From Vanessa cardui (Eukaryota; Arthropoda; Insecta; Lepidoptera; Nymphalidae), in assembly GCF_905220365.1 (NCBI RefSeq), contig NC_061143.1, forward strand, positions 3,596,001 to 3,660,000: a DNA stretch of 64,000 bases, in the 5' to 3' direction. Below are positions 44,682 to 56,107 of this stretch, in pieces; the stretch's first letter is position 1; each line of letters begins with the position of its first letter. The notes below the pieces were generated by a model that searched no databases, was not told the origin of the DNA, and was given only the letters and a program-made list of their open reading frames with translations. Both the position numbers and the translations under genes were made by a program.

Positions 44682-44802
44682 GTTTTGTGTGTTAAAAGGT
44701 TTAGTGCTAACCACGTGTTTTTTTCGTAATATCTGTGGTGTATTGTGTTTGTGGTGTGTTTTTAGAGGGTTGAACTAAAAGTTTTAGTTGTAGATTTGTA
44801 AG
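44649..44802 (+). other. Candidate non-coding first exon
   Basis: 154 bases from the proposed +1 to a good donor context 'gtaag|gtaggt' (donor at 44803). The segment contains no ATG, as expected of a 5' leader spliced to a downstream coding exon. No downstream acceptor with an initiating exon was identified in the window. This depends entirely on the promoter call. Confidence 0.3.
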
Positions 44803-46998
44803 GTAGGTTACAAATGTATTACGTTAAATTTATTATGATATAGTTTTAGTAAAATACTGTGCGCTTTCCTTACCGCTATAAATTTCAGAAGATTATTTTC
44901 CGACCCGAGCATAAACGTCAAAGACTTTTTGAGTTAGCAATGAACATTTTTGAATATTGGTAAAGTTGTTTGAACCGCAGAAACGAAAGTAAACGTATAT
45001 TTCACGCTTACCTTTCACTTTGAACTTTGTAAATAAACATCATAAATAAGTCAAATAAATCAGTGAATAATTTTAAATACTTTGAAATTTTGTTTTGGAA
45101 ATAGATTTATTTATATCAAAGCTAAACAATAAATAGTTAAGTAAACATTGACAGATCAACAAGTTTGGTTATAACATATTTATTACTCAAAAAAAGATAT
45201 ATAATTATTGAGAACTAATATAACTTAAGCCTTTCTATTCATAACTTCAATAGCCTTAATTCAAGTTCAACACAAAAAGTTCGGTAAAAGTTATCAACAT
45301 ACAAACATATACGTACTTAAAAAAAGATTTAATACGTCCATAAATCTTAACTGTGAAGGTGTCGAAACGAAAAATACTTCTGCTGTAAGCTACAAGAAGG
45401 TTTTATTAAAGTTTAATTTATCATTTTTTCATAACAAGAAAAGTTAAACATATGATATAACTTTAGAAATTTAATTATAAATCCGCTCATTAGTCAGAAG
45501 AGAGCTCATTAGAAAGAAATCAGTTTTTTAAATATATTTTTATTAATTTTTTTAAACGGAAAGTGATTGACTCTAAGACTAGATTGTTGATTACAAATTT
45601 CTTGTTGAAAATATATGATAGAACTTTTTAAGTGGTTCTTTAAAAATAATAAAGCTACATGAATTACTTAATAAAAGTCGAATACTGTATTACTGGCAAT
45701 GCACAGAAAACACTGGATGGTTGCACAGGATTTTCCTTAAAAAATTTTAGTACTAGATGATTAAAGTTTTGTACAAAAGTCCGTCATTTTCGCAGTTAGA
45801 AATAAAGAGGCTTTTTAGTCACTTTTTCTTCGTTTGTGTACGCAGTTCTAGAATTAAGTAAAGCAGTTACGAAAAAAATAAAATTTTAGCAAAACTAAAA
45901 TTGATTTCTAATTCTTCTTCAAACTTAACCCCTATATACTAACTTTCTTTTTTTTGGAATTCTGTTAAATAATCTAACGCATCAAAAAATGCATTGTCCA
46001 TGAAATAACGTTGATATAACACGGACAAGGAATATAAAATAAGTTAATTACTTATATTATTCATTGGCTTTTAATATTATCAGAGGCAAACTCTTATTAA
46101 AACTTACTCAGACGCGTGCTCTGCATTCCAACGAGGGCGGATTATTCTACACACGTTTACTTAACGTATTATTATCCCTTTAACGTATGTTCAAGTTTAA
46201 ATCAATTATGCCTTTATGTGCATTTCAGTTACGAATATTTAACTGTCGTGAAAGATGCCTGAAATTAAGCTATCAGCCCAAATTTTTATATTAGAGATTT
46301 CCCTGATGCCCCTGAACATGTACATACAAAAGAAAAACATTAACTTAATTTATCGGAACTCCAAAATTGTACCATTAAGAGTTTATTGGCATGACTAAAC
46401 TAACCTGACTTCTTTGTGAAATGAGAATTTTATTGATATCCCCTAATCAAAGCGCCATCTATCGGGTTAAATCATGAACAAAAAAATCAAATCAAATCAT
46501 TCAAATATCATGAGGTTTCAAAGCTTATTTCACGTCAAATTGTAGTGGAATGGACTGGTGGACGCTGTATTGTGTACACGTGCCTGACAGATGCGTCCTA
46601 CAACATTTAAGTAAAGCTTGAAACTTTCCATCGTCGAGCACGATATGAATTGTAGAAACGAGTACATAATAATAACTTACACTCATATTAAGTCCTTATT
46701 CTATACACTTCTTATTTTTCAAAAATAACCTAAGTTTTGACTTGAATCGTAGCTACTGCTACGCACCCGACCCTCGTAGGCTCACCCTACGACTATTACC
46801 TGATTATTTATCACCTTACTCCCCACCTTGGAACTATTGATACCCCCTTCAAACCAAACTACATATTTCTCTAAGATTTGTTTGCTAAAATACTAAAACT
46901 ATAAATTTACAAGTTAACGAGCTACGGTTCTACGTGTTCTATATTAAATGTGTTAATTTTTATGTGGGTTCATATCTAATAGTATATTTACTTGTACG
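44803..46998. other. Repeat-poor intron
   Basis: Very AT-rich and nearly free of named repeats. A scrap resembling family A ('tccatcgtcgagcacgatat') lies near 46627-46650. Nothing else is recognisable. Confidence 0.45.
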
Positions 46999-47085
46999 GA
47001 GCCAATGTGGCTTAGTAGTTTAAACATGTTAATCTTGAACGAAATTCTAAACCCAGCCAAGCATCATTCAAATAGCAAAAGAAAA
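46999..47085 (+). mobile_element. Family A SINE, degraded head
   Basis: 'ggagccaatgtggcttagta', 'tgttaatcttgaacgaaatt' and 'taaacccagccaagcatcat' follow the tRNA-like head. No body is present. Confidence 0.55.
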
Positions 47086-47111
47086 AGCCCATAGATTAAT
47101 ATATAACATAT

Positions 47112-47407
47112 GAGATGACCCAGTGGTTAGAACTCGTGCATCTTAACCGATGATTGCTCGTTCAAACCCAGGCAAGCTCCACTGTATATATGTGCTTAAT
47201 TTATGTTTATAATTCATCTCGTGCTCGGCGGTGAAGGAAAACATCGTGAGGAAATCTGCATGTGTCTAATTTCATCGAAATTCTGCGATAATGTGCATTC
47301 CACCAACCCGCATTGGAACAGCGTGGTGGAATATGTTTCAAACCCTCTCCTTAATGGAAGAAGAGACCTTATCTCAGCAGTGGGAAATGTACAGGCTGTT
47401 ACTTTAT
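47112..47407 (+). mobile_element. Family A tRNA-derived SINE, full length
   Basis: Head 'gagatgacccagtggttaga', box B region 'ctcgttcaaacccaggcaag', body 'cggcggtgaaggaaaacatc', 'caacccgcattggaacagcg', end 'acaggctgttactttatttt'. The 71-codon frame at 47203-47418 is its shadow. Confidence 0.85.
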
Positions 47408-47654
47408 TTTATATTTGATAAATATAAAAAGTCCGGGCGAACATAATAAATAACTAAAACAATCAATAAAATATGAAAAGTAAATTAAAAGAACGATCGC
47501 TGATGTACGGACTAGTATATCTGTTTGTTTGTACTCGTGTGTGGTCAAACGCGTAGACTCGCTCCCTTTTTGAGCTGTTCATGTAGCGCGCTTGAAAATG
47601 AAAAATGTTTTGATATTTGAGTGTACCTGACGTGAGTGTACTTTTTTGAATAAA

Positions 47655-47795
47655 GGTAAGGACAGACAAGCAAACGGTGCGATACTGACGTTAGCCAATG
47701 TTATGCTGTGCCTGTAGTTACACTTGTTCAGCCTTTAAACCGTGACACAACAATTTGTAGATTACTGTTTGAAGGTAGATTTTGTGATGACTATG
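47655..47795 (+). repeat. Family C repeat, degraded
   Basis: 'gttagccaatgttatgctgt', 'gcctgtagttacacttgttc' and 'gaaggtagattttgtgatga' follow the family order. Confidence 0.5.
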
Positions 47796-48535
47796 TTAGC
47801 TTCCCAGATATGAACACTAGTCAAGTAGTAAAAATGTTTTCACACAGATTTTACTAATAACGATTGCTCAATAATAGCATGCTTTGTGCTTATTATGACC
47901 ATATACCTTTTGTAACTTGCATCCTTGATTTTCATGTTTAGTTAACGGACTTACGTTTCGTTTATATATTTGTACAATATTCTTTTTTCTATTTATTTCG
48001 ATAGAGCTCATTTTTATTAGCCGTTATTAATTTCTAAAATCTGTCAACCTTGTATTATTTCTAAATGTATTGCTGAGATTTTTAAAATATTATATTAAAT
48101 TTGTTTTATAATTATATTATTAAAGAAAATTTAATAAAGAAAGTATTACCTGCTAAGGTTTCCTTTAAACCTTAACACTATTCAGAGAAAAGAAGCCTCA
48201 TCACTTAATATGTGTATTTATGTTAATATTAGCAACAAGCGATAAGTATTAATATTATCATAATGAGGTTTTTAATTAAAAATCAAAATTGGAATATCCT
48301 AATTAAGTAGTTATTTATTTTAATTATTTACTGGAAACAGAGAATTGTTGTTTATGTAATGAAATCAAATTGATACAATATGGTATATCACAAGGGATAT
48401 TCACAATTATATTAAATTAAAAGAAATAATACAAACTTATTTTTCATAAGAAATAAAGACTTACCCAAAATAAACATTCAATAAAATAACAATTAAATAT
48501 ATTAAAACGAAATATATCTATAAAACAAAAAAAAA
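47796..48535. other. Intron, no feature identified
   Basis: Extremely AT-rich. Nothing recognisable. Confidence 0.4.
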
Positions 48536-48836
48536 GTAAAGTAAAGTACCAGCCTGTACATTTCCCACTGCTGAGATAAGGCCTCCTCTTCCATTAAGGA
48601 GAGTGTTTGGAACATATTCCACCACGCTGTTCCAATGCGGGTTGGTGGAATGCACATGTGGCAGAATTTCGATGAAATTAGACACATGCAGGTTTCCTCA
48701 CGATGTTTTCCTTCACCGCCGAGCATGAGATGAATTATAAACACAAATTAAGCACATATATACAGTGGCGCTTGCCTGGGTTTGAACCCGCAATCATCGG
48801 TTAAGATGCACTCGTTCTAACCACTGGGCCATCTCA
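48536..48836 (-). mobile_element. Family A tRNA-derived SINE, full length
   Basis: Antisense from 'agtaaagtaaagtaccagcc' to 'ccactgggccatctc'. Highly similar to 47112-47407 in opposite orientation 1.1 kb away. The two could pair in a transcript. Confidence 0.87.
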
Positions 48837-48941
48837 AAAGAAAGTAATTAATTACGTTAACAAAACATCTTTCACCCCAAAAGAGGGAGATGAAACTATT
48901 ATTATAATGTTATTTAGTTGAGAAAGGTTTTATATATAAAA

Positions 48942-49207
48942 CTAGCTGTGCCCGCAACTTTGTGTGTGTTTGAACATTGTTAGGGATTTTATTATTATTA
49001 TTTATATAATTCTAAAATAAAAGTAACCTAAGTTATTCTATATTAAGTCAGCTATCTGTCAGTTAAAATCAAATCAAAATCGGTTCAGCCGTTCTAGAGA
49101 TTAGCCGGAAAAAACCGACAGGCAGACAAAAAATTAATAATTTTTTGTCTGGTTATTTTAATATTACAAACTGATACTCAAATTTTATTATATGTACATA
49201 TAGATAA
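48942..49207 (+). repeat. Family E repeat, full length
   Basis: 'actagctgtgcccgcaactt', 'cggttcagccgttctagaga', 'attacaaactgatactcaaa' and 'attttattatatgtacatat'. Confidence 0.8.
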
Positions 49208-50269
49208 ACTTAATCTACAATATTCTGGTCGTTCTTAATTTCTTTTAGCCCTCAGTATTAGCTCGTAGCGGCGCTCAAAGTGGCGCTGTCAAAACCAGTA
49301 CGCCCCAGAGCAGAGACAAAAAATCAACATGCATCAAAAGAATTTTCACATCAGATAAATGTTACTCTCCTAATCGAATCGCATGCCTTCGTAAATTTTG
49401 AGTGCCTTTAAAATTTCTTAAATTCAAATCTATCATTTTTTTAATACAAACTAAAAATAATAAATACTTACATAGGTAAGTTTAATGCACCTTTTAATAA
49501 AGAGCAGTACTGTGATCTAAACACGCGGTAGAGTGTCAAGCCAAGTTCAAGTAAAAGAACTGGCGAGCAGCACCGTCTGTAATATTGCACGAACCATTTG
49601 GAGCCACTTTTGACCCCCTCATAACTCAAAAACTGTTTGACATAAACGTGTCAAATTTATATTGATTAACTTATATTGATATTCAATGTTACGTTCTTCA
49701 GAGTCACTGCTCTCATTTTCACTATCATTTCGTAATTCATATTATTATAGTTAAGACATTAAAAGTTGTCAGATAATAATAAAAATAGTGCGTTAAATTG
49801 GAATTATATTTCACGGTTCACAAGATTTCGACAGTTTACAATCTGACGGGATAGATTGTAATCTAACGATGTTTGTAATCTTACGGTAACACATATACAT
49901 ACATACATGTGACTATATAAACATTGGTTCTATAACGTAGACCCTTATCCTACCCGCGTAAAGCCGGGACGGGTTGCTAGCGTATTATAACATCGGTAAT
50001 CCTTTTGTTTACGAAATAAAGTCGACTTTCGAGTTAAATGACTGTCCTTTGTATTTGCTTATCGTATTCGCTTTGAATGATAAAGTTTATGAAATTAATC
50101 ATATTCATTTCAGACAGAGATTTACTCGAGTTTATTTAGAATACTTTTTTTTTTATATACAGTCGAGTACTGATGTGTTATTTAGCTGTTTTTATACAGT
50201 TATAATGACTATGTACATACAAATATATTAACTTTATTTTCAAAATAAATTAATATGAGAAACAAAATG
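49208..50269. other. Intron with a family F end
   Basis: A GC-richer bit at 49250-49330 follows 'ttcttttag', but in the phase required after exon 25857-26109 it meets a stop after six codons, so it is not called an exon. A family F terminal fragment ('aaagccgggacgggttgcta') lies at about 49905-49981. Confidence 0.4.
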
Positions 50270-50402
50270 AAATGTACTTCATTAAAAGTAAGCTTTTATA
50301 AGCAATTTTGAATCATAATTTTACAGAACTATATTAAGTAAAGCTACCACCGGTTCGGAATGTAGATTCCACTGAGAAGAACCGGGAAGAAACAAAGTAG
50401 TA
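50270..50402 (-). repeat. Family G repeat
   Basis: 'gtacttcattaaaagtaagc', 'gctaccaccggttcggaatg' and 'gagaagaaccgggaagaaac'. Confidence 0.7.
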
Positions 50403-50959
50403 TGTCTATTAAATAAAATGCTTTCAGGCATCATAAATCAACAAGTATTAGTTATACGCTTATTTATCATCTATATAATCTTGCGTTGAATTATATGATT
50501 TATTTATTAACATTTTTTAACAAATAATTCGAATTTACTTACTAGCCAAGTTAAAACTATGTGAATATGTAAACAACTATGAGTATTCCTACTTTGTTAA
50601 AAATATGTCAAAGCTTTATATCCAGTTATATTTTATTTATTTTAATAAAATAAAGAAAAGATAAAGAATCCCCTACAGCTGTCTGGTCGCGGTCGAATTA
50701 TATTACGGTAAAAATGTGCCATAATGTTTTGTGTGATGCGTTACGTAGGTATCGGTAAGTCGAAATTGCTAACCACAATTACTAATTGAATTAAAAATAT
50801 CTTTCATTCGCGAAAAGTTACTAATATATAAGAGTGCCTTAATTTATTTTCGATGTAATTTACTTTTCAATTTTTCAAAGCTTTACTTTTAATTTAACAC
50901 CGTTACAAGTGTTATAAAGAGCCTTCTTAAATTAAGAATAAATATGACAGTAAATAAAC
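50403..50959. other. Intron, no feature identified
   Basis: AT-rich. Nothing recognisable. Confidence 0.4.
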
Positions 50960-51324
50960 ATAAATAAATATGAGACAACATCACATACATTACTCTGATC
51001 CCAAAAAAAGCACGCACAGTTATAGCACTTGTGTTAAGGAAGATCAGAAGTAACGACGGTACCACAAACGCCCAGACCCAAGACAACATAGAAATCTGCT
51101 GATGTTTAGTAAAAAATATAAAACGCCAAAATGTTTTATATAAAATGTAAAAAAAGGCACGGGCATCTGCGAGCCTGTGGATGTTGTAAATTAAATAATA
51201 AAAAAAAAAACATAGAAAACTAATTATAATCTACACCGACTCGGCCGGAAATCGAACCCGGGTCTCGGAGTGACGTAGCCATGAAAACTGGTGCACTCGC
51301 CTCTCGACCACGGAGGTCGTTGAA
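50960..51324 (-). mobile_element. Family B SINE interrupted by a retroposed segment
   Basis: Outer parts: 50960-51094 ('gagacaacatcacatacatt', 'gacccaagacaacatagaaa') and 51219-51324 ('cggccggaaatcgaacccgg', 'cgaccacggaggtcg'). A family L copy sits between them at 51095-51209, with 'acatagaaa' duplicated on both sides. Confidence 0.85.
51095..51209 (+). mobile_element. Family L poly(A)-tailed retroposed segment with TSD
   Basis: It starts 'tctgctgatgtttagtaaaa', contains 'ggcacgggcatctgcgagcc' and ends in a run of A. 'acatagaaa' at 51086-51094 is repeated at 51210-51218. The same segment, with more 5' sequence, occurs at 60790-60951. 5' truncation, an A tail and a 9-10 bp TSD are hallmarks of LINE-type retroposition. 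Confidence 0.82.
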
Positions 51325-51721
51325 TAATAGTTAAATTTTCAGTCAAAGAATAGTTGAATTTTGTTTTTGTTTGGTTCTATTGTATTAAAGTCGAAATAAA
51401 CATAATATGTTTATGTTTAATGGTAAATTATAGCTGACGAAACGCAGCATTTTTTTTTATTTTTATCTTTTTTGTCATAACGAAACAATATATAACATAA
51501 ATCAAAGCAAATAAACAGTTTTATGGCCTTTATTGCTTTCCGTGCGATGTGTAACGATTTGTCTTGTTTATTACCTCGGTTCGATTCCCGTTTGTATCAA
51601 TTCTAATGGTATTATTCGGATAAATGTTTATAAATTGGTTTTCTACGTTCGTACATTTTTTACGCGGATAGATTAACGGACATTTTTGTATCTATAAATA
51701 AAATCCTTTTTATATTGCTTG
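51325..51721. other. Intron with an isolated box B-like motif
   Basis: 'ctcggttcgattcccgtttg' at about 51573-51592 looks like the T-arm of a tRNA, but no cloverleaf can be drawn around it. Probably a SINE relic. Confidence 0.4.
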
Positions 51722-51865
51722 TGTCCACAAGCGGCCACCTGGTGGTAAGTAGTTACCACTGCTCATAGACAATGGTGAACACAACAATACTGATTACTGT
51801 TGTTTAGCAGTAGAATATCTGTGGTACCTACCGGGCTTGCACAAGTCCCTAATACCAGAGGGAAT
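51722..51865 (+). repeat. Family C repeat with internal deletion
   Basis: 'caagcggccacctggtggta' to 'gacaatggtgaacacaacaa', skipping the middle, then 'gtggtacctaccgggcttgc'. Confidence 0.65.
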
Positions 51866-52439
51866 GAAATTTAAGTGCAGTCGTTTTTATACAAATAAAA
51901 TTGTGAAGGTTCAATCTCAACGTAAAGTGTGTTGATCTGTGTTTAGTAAACGAAAGCTATAAACCTCTTAAACATATTTGCAATTCAGTGCTATTCTGTA
52001 AATGTTTAGCATTACACTTGTAAAATGTTATAAATCGTCGAAAGTTGATACGCGATTTTGATATGCTTGTGTATTAAACGTTATTAATATTAAAGTCAAA
52101 GTCGCATCACCTTATGTTAATATACGACCGTTTTCCGTCGAGTATCGAGTCTGCTTGTTCGGATTTAATGTAATCAAAACAAATCAAATTACTTTTTTTC
52201 ATATATAAGTATTTGCTTATTGATTTTCAAATTAACAACTACCAAACTCAGAATTAAGTATCTCTACATATACAACGTAATATAAAATATGGATTATAAC
52301 AATTGTACATAAATAATATTATTTTTAGCATTACTGCTCGACTTTAGATTATATGAGGAATGTGTGGTACCTCCCCAAACGTATCATTCTATCTAAGGCG
52401 TATCTACTAGATGAAATTGACTTCAATGATTGTTCTATC

Positions 52440-52582
52440 TATATTAGTATTATATATGTGAAAATAATTCTTGTCTCTCTGTCTGTATGCCGCTCTTATG
52501 CTATTAAACCGCTGAACCGTATTTGATGAAATTTGTTACATTTTTTTTAATGGTTGGCGGACGAGCATGTGGGCCATAATAA
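52440..52582 (-). repeat. Family D 3' part abutting a family C scrap
   Basis: 'tattatatatgtgaaaataa' to 'gtatttgatgaaatttgtta' is family D. It is cut at 'ggttggcggacgagcatgtg' (52551-52570), the first bases of family C in + orientation. Confidence 0.65.
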
Positions 52583-52849
52583 CTTAAAGTGTACTTAATA
52601 TTTGAGTGTGTTTTATTTTGATAAACTCATAAGTATTAACTATTTATTAGCGTTCGTTTAGAGATGGCATTTCTATTTTGTATCTAGCTCTCTGGTCAGA
52701 GACGGGTCGTAATGAAACGTCGCTCGTCCTTGACACTGTAATCATTTGAGCAAGCAACTTAATTACTTTCACGAACTATAATAGATACAGCTATATATAC
52801 AATTCGATTATTCGACCATTATTTTCCGCCGCTGGGCTTAGGATATCAC

Positions 52850-52925
52850 CCACTAGTTGTCGCATGCGGCTTCGTTATAGGGATTTAGTTGTATGTGTTA
52901 GGCAAAAAGTAACCTATGCCTAATG
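52850..52925 (+). repeat. Family D 5' part, cut by family C
   Basis: 'cactagttgtcgcatgcggc' to 'gcaaaaagtaacctatgcc', after which the family C copy follows. Confidence 0.65.
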
Positions 52926-52935
52926 TTTGTTAATT

Positions 52936-53162
52936 TTAGTACCCACCCACTCATCAGTTATGCTACTGCCAAGTAACGGTACTCAGTATTTTTGTGTTCC
53001 GGTTTGAAGGGTGAGTGAGCCAGTGTAACTACAGGCACACCATAACATCTTAGTTGCCAAAGTTGGTGGCACATTGACGATGTAAGGAATAGTTAATATT
53101 TCTTAAAACGTCCTTGTCTATCTGTGATGGTGACCACTTACCATTAGGTGGTCTATAAAAAA
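52936..53162 (-). repeat. Family C repeat
   Basis: 'gtacccacccactcatcagt', 'gggtgagtgagccagtgtaa', 'ggtggcacattgacgatgta' and 'gaccacttaccattaggtgg'. Confidence 0.75.
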
Positions 53163-53467
53163 AATAAAAAGAAATCCTTTACAACCGCTATTTCGTTATC
53201 ATCGAATGAAAAATGAATCACCTCATAAATTAAATATGATTGCAAAACCTCATCATTAAATTATCAGTGTAAATAATCAGCACGCTGCGGTGCGTGACCT
53301 GTCACTTGAGACCATAAATCACGGGCGCGGGTGGCGAGTTCGATTCCTGGCCGTTAAGATAACATTACCGTAATCGTTTCAAGCTTGAATTAGTTCAGGC
53401 TTTGGTGATGTCACGTGACCCAATTTCCTTTTCGGTTTTCAAGTTCTTGATAAAGAAACAAGCATAC
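53163..53467. other. Intron with a tRNA-like scrap
   Basis: 'gcgagttcgattcctggccg' near 53334-53353 resembles a box B. The upstream half does not fold as a tRNA. Confidence 0.4.
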
Positions 53468-53732
53468 CAACATAGTATGAAACGGAGTCGCTTACCGCTG
53501 TCTGTTTCTATGTATGCTTAGATTTTTTAAAATTATGCAACGGATTTTGATTTTGATTTGAGTTTTTTTTTAATAGATACAGTGATTCCAGAGGAAGGTT
53601 TTTGTATATAATATAAGGAAAATATAGTAAAGAAACATTGATAACGATTGAAAAATTATGAACGTTGTAAAACATTCTGTAGTATATTTAGTTTAGCATT
53701 ACACCCGTGCGAAGTCGGGGCGGGTCGCTAAT
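53468..53732 (-). repeat. Family F repeat, full length
   Basis: 'caacatagtatgaaacggag', 'aattatgcaacggattttga', 'cagaggaaggtttttgtata' and 'cgaagtcggggcgggtcgct'. Confidence 0.77.
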
Positions 53733-53844
53733 TTCACTTAAAAGAATCGCCTTTTAAACCACAAATAAATCTTAAACTGAAATATGTACAGACATACTTT
53801 TGGGTATTGTATAATACGATAGTTAAATATGAATACGTATGTAT

Positions 53845-53985
53845 ACACATTTCGTTTACACAAACAGCAACAATGGACAATATAATAAAAATACACTGAT
53901 AATTTTAGAAGTTTCTAATGTGTGAAATAAACAAGTTAGTATCAGTTTTAAACCCGTGCGGAGCCGGGGCGGTTCTTTAGTATAG
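53845..53985 (-). repeat. Family F repeat, terminal half
   Basis: 'acaatggacaatataataaa' to 'cgtgcggagccggggcggtt'. In tandem orientation with the previous copy, 110 bp away. Confidence 0.7.
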
Positions 53986-54289
53986 GAATAAATAGGAAGT
54001 TAAGTTAAACATCGCACGATAAGTTACTTGCTCGAGAAGAACTGTTCCCAGGTATTCTTGTTTACAATGTCTAAGTAAGCAGTTGTTTATAGTATTATAA
54101 GGAGATGACCGCTGGAGGCGTCAAACAGGAGGGGCGCCAAAAACTAATCAAAAGAATACATTGATTCTTTTTGTAGTATATCGTTGGTACGCTATGTTCT
54201 GTAGTTGATTTCTCAAATTGTTTACTCATTGTTCAGGATAGTATAAAGAAAATCTATCTGTTTTCATTTTCGCTATACGCTATATTTTT

Positions 54290-54532
54290 GACCACCTCTG
54301 TGGTCGAGTGGTGTGTACACCGGTTTTCACGACTCCGAGGTCCTGGGTTCGATTCCCGGCCGAATCTAAGTAGAAAAGTTCATTAGTTTTCTGTGTTGTC
54401 GTGGGTCTGGATGTTTGTGGTACCGTCGTTGCTTCTGATTTTCTATAGCACAAGTGCTTTAGCTACTTACTTGCTTTACATTGGGATCAGAGTAATGTAT
54501 GTGATGTTGTCTCATATTTATTTATTTCTCGC
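54290..54532 (+). mobile_element. Family B tRNA-derived SINE, full length
   Basis: Reference copy. Box A 'tggtcgagtgg' at 54301-54311 and box B 'ggttcgattcc' at 54346-54356 form the tRNA-like head. The body is 'gtggtaccgtcgttgcttct', 'agcacaagtgctttagctac', and the 3' end 'gatgttgtctcatatttatt'. Distinct from family A in every part. Confidence 0.85.
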
Positions 54533-55411
54533 CTTTATCCTTTTAATTTGGTGATAGTGTGTAGTGATAACTGCGTATACCAGTATTTTTTTGCCCTCTC
54601 CTACATTCACAGTCCCCGAGACTAACGGCCTGAAAAAGACAGTATAAAAACAATGCATTCAGAGGGAACAGAGGTCAAGTAGTGCCGATGAAGGCCCATT
54701 TCTAACAGAACACCTTAAATCGCGGATGGATGAGTGCACTTTATTATGGACGAGCGACGTGTCATTAATTTAAATAAATACCACATTAAATATGATATCG
54801 TTGATTGATTCGTCCCTTTGCTTATAATATAGTTGCTGATATATTATAAGCAAACGGACGATAGATTATTTTCCAGTGAGCAAAAAAAAGCAAAACAATA
54901 CGCATATACTATGTAGTGTAACGACTCCACATGGCTGTGTTTTTTTAATCCTGTAACTCGATCTCAAATCTTCCAGGTCCAATTTAAATTATAACACATT
55001 AACATACACACAAACAACACGAAGATTTATTGTAATATTAGGGTTTAAATTGATGAAAGTTGAAGTTTCCCGCCTCCGAGCGACCATTACCTGCAATGCG
55101 GCACAACATTCGATAACCACTTCACGTCTAGATCATGTCTGGCTTATTAGATTATGTATGTACCACTCGTCTAAAAAGGTTTTATATTAAATATTTATAT
55201 CAATTGATATTAGCAATCTGTTATTGTAATTCTTTCATCTCGAGGTTTGGCATTTCGCTTGTAGCGCTTCGTACTACACGTGTTCTAATATCACGCCAAA
55301 TATTCATGTTTTGCCAAGATTATTTCCTTTGTTTTAAAACAAAAGATAGTGAAAATTTAGTGTTGTATGCTCGAATTAGAACGATTTAAATCTGAAAAAA
55401 TTAAGATAAGT
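54533..55411. other. Intron, no feature identified
   Basis: An inverted repeat 'cgtccctttgcttataatat' against 'atattataagcaaacggacg' (54812-54861) is visible. The 84-codon frame at 55135-55389 has no recognisable domain. Confidence 0.45.
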
Positions 55412-55660
55412 AATCTAACCACTGGTCCATGTGTGTTATTATCAGAGATAACATTTATTATTTTGAGGTCCCGGGTTTGATTCCCGGCCGAGTCGATGTA
55501 GATTATCATTAGTTTTTATGTTGTCTTGGGTCTGGGTGTTTGTGGTACCGTCGTTACTTCTGATTTCCATAACACAAGTGCTTCAGCTACATACATTGGG
55601 ATCAGAGTAATGTATGTGATGTTGTCTCATATTTATTTATTTATTTATTTTGAGTATTTC
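55412..55660 (+). mobile_element. Family B SINE with rearranged head
   Basis: From 'tgaggtcccgggtttgattc' (box B) the copy is intact to 'tctcatatttatttatttat'. Upstream, 'taaccactggtccatgtgtg' replaces the normal box A region and looks like part of an antisense family A head. Confidence 0.75.
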
Positions 55661-55762
55661 GTTGATTTAATCGTACAGATTTTGACTTCATTGATTTTCA
55701 AATATTAATTGTATTAGATTCGTATCTTTATTTGTTCAACTTTTTCGCTCAATTTCTCTTTA

Positions 55763-55865
55763 TTTATATGTAATAAAATTGGCGTATTTGTTTGTAATAT
55801 TAAAATAATCGCTTTTTATTAAATGCAATACGTATGTGTAAACTGTACGGTACATATACATTTAC
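55763..55865 (-). repeat. Family E repeat, 3' part
   Basis: 'taataaaattggcgtatttg', 'atattaaaataatcgctttt' and 'gtacggtacatataca'. Confidence 0.68.
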
Positions 55866-55902
55866 ACATCCGCTTATAAAATGTTAATATTTTATAGTAA
55901 TA

Positions 55903-56107
55903 CTAGATGCCGCCCGCGGCTTCGCGTGCATTTTAGGGGCTGTGTGTGATGTGTTAAGCAAAAATTATTGCTAGTTTCTCCTTGGAGTTCAAATTTGATT
56001 CATACCAAATTTCATGAAATTTGGTTCATAGGTTTGCTGGTGAAGGAGCGACAGACAGACAAACGGACAGACAGAATTACTTTGACATTTATAATTTTAG
56101 TGTAGAT
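55903..56107 (+). repeat. Family D repeat, full length
   Basis: 'actagatgccgcccgcggct', 'cataccaaatttcatgaaat', 'cgacagacagacaaacggac' and 'tttataattttagtgtagat'. Confidence 0.8.

Noticed and set aside
49255..49335. GC-richer segment after 'ttcttttag' as the next coding exon
   Set aside because: In the phase required after exon 25857-26109 it hits a stop after six codons, and no good donor follows.
53284..53355. tRNA gene around 'ttcgattcctggcc'
   Set aside because: Only the T-arm-like part fits; no acceptor, D or anticodon stem can be formed.
54301..54360. tRNA gene (box A and box B present)
   Set aside because: The cloverleaf is incomplete, and the sequence continues into a body shared by several copies: it is the head of SINE family B.
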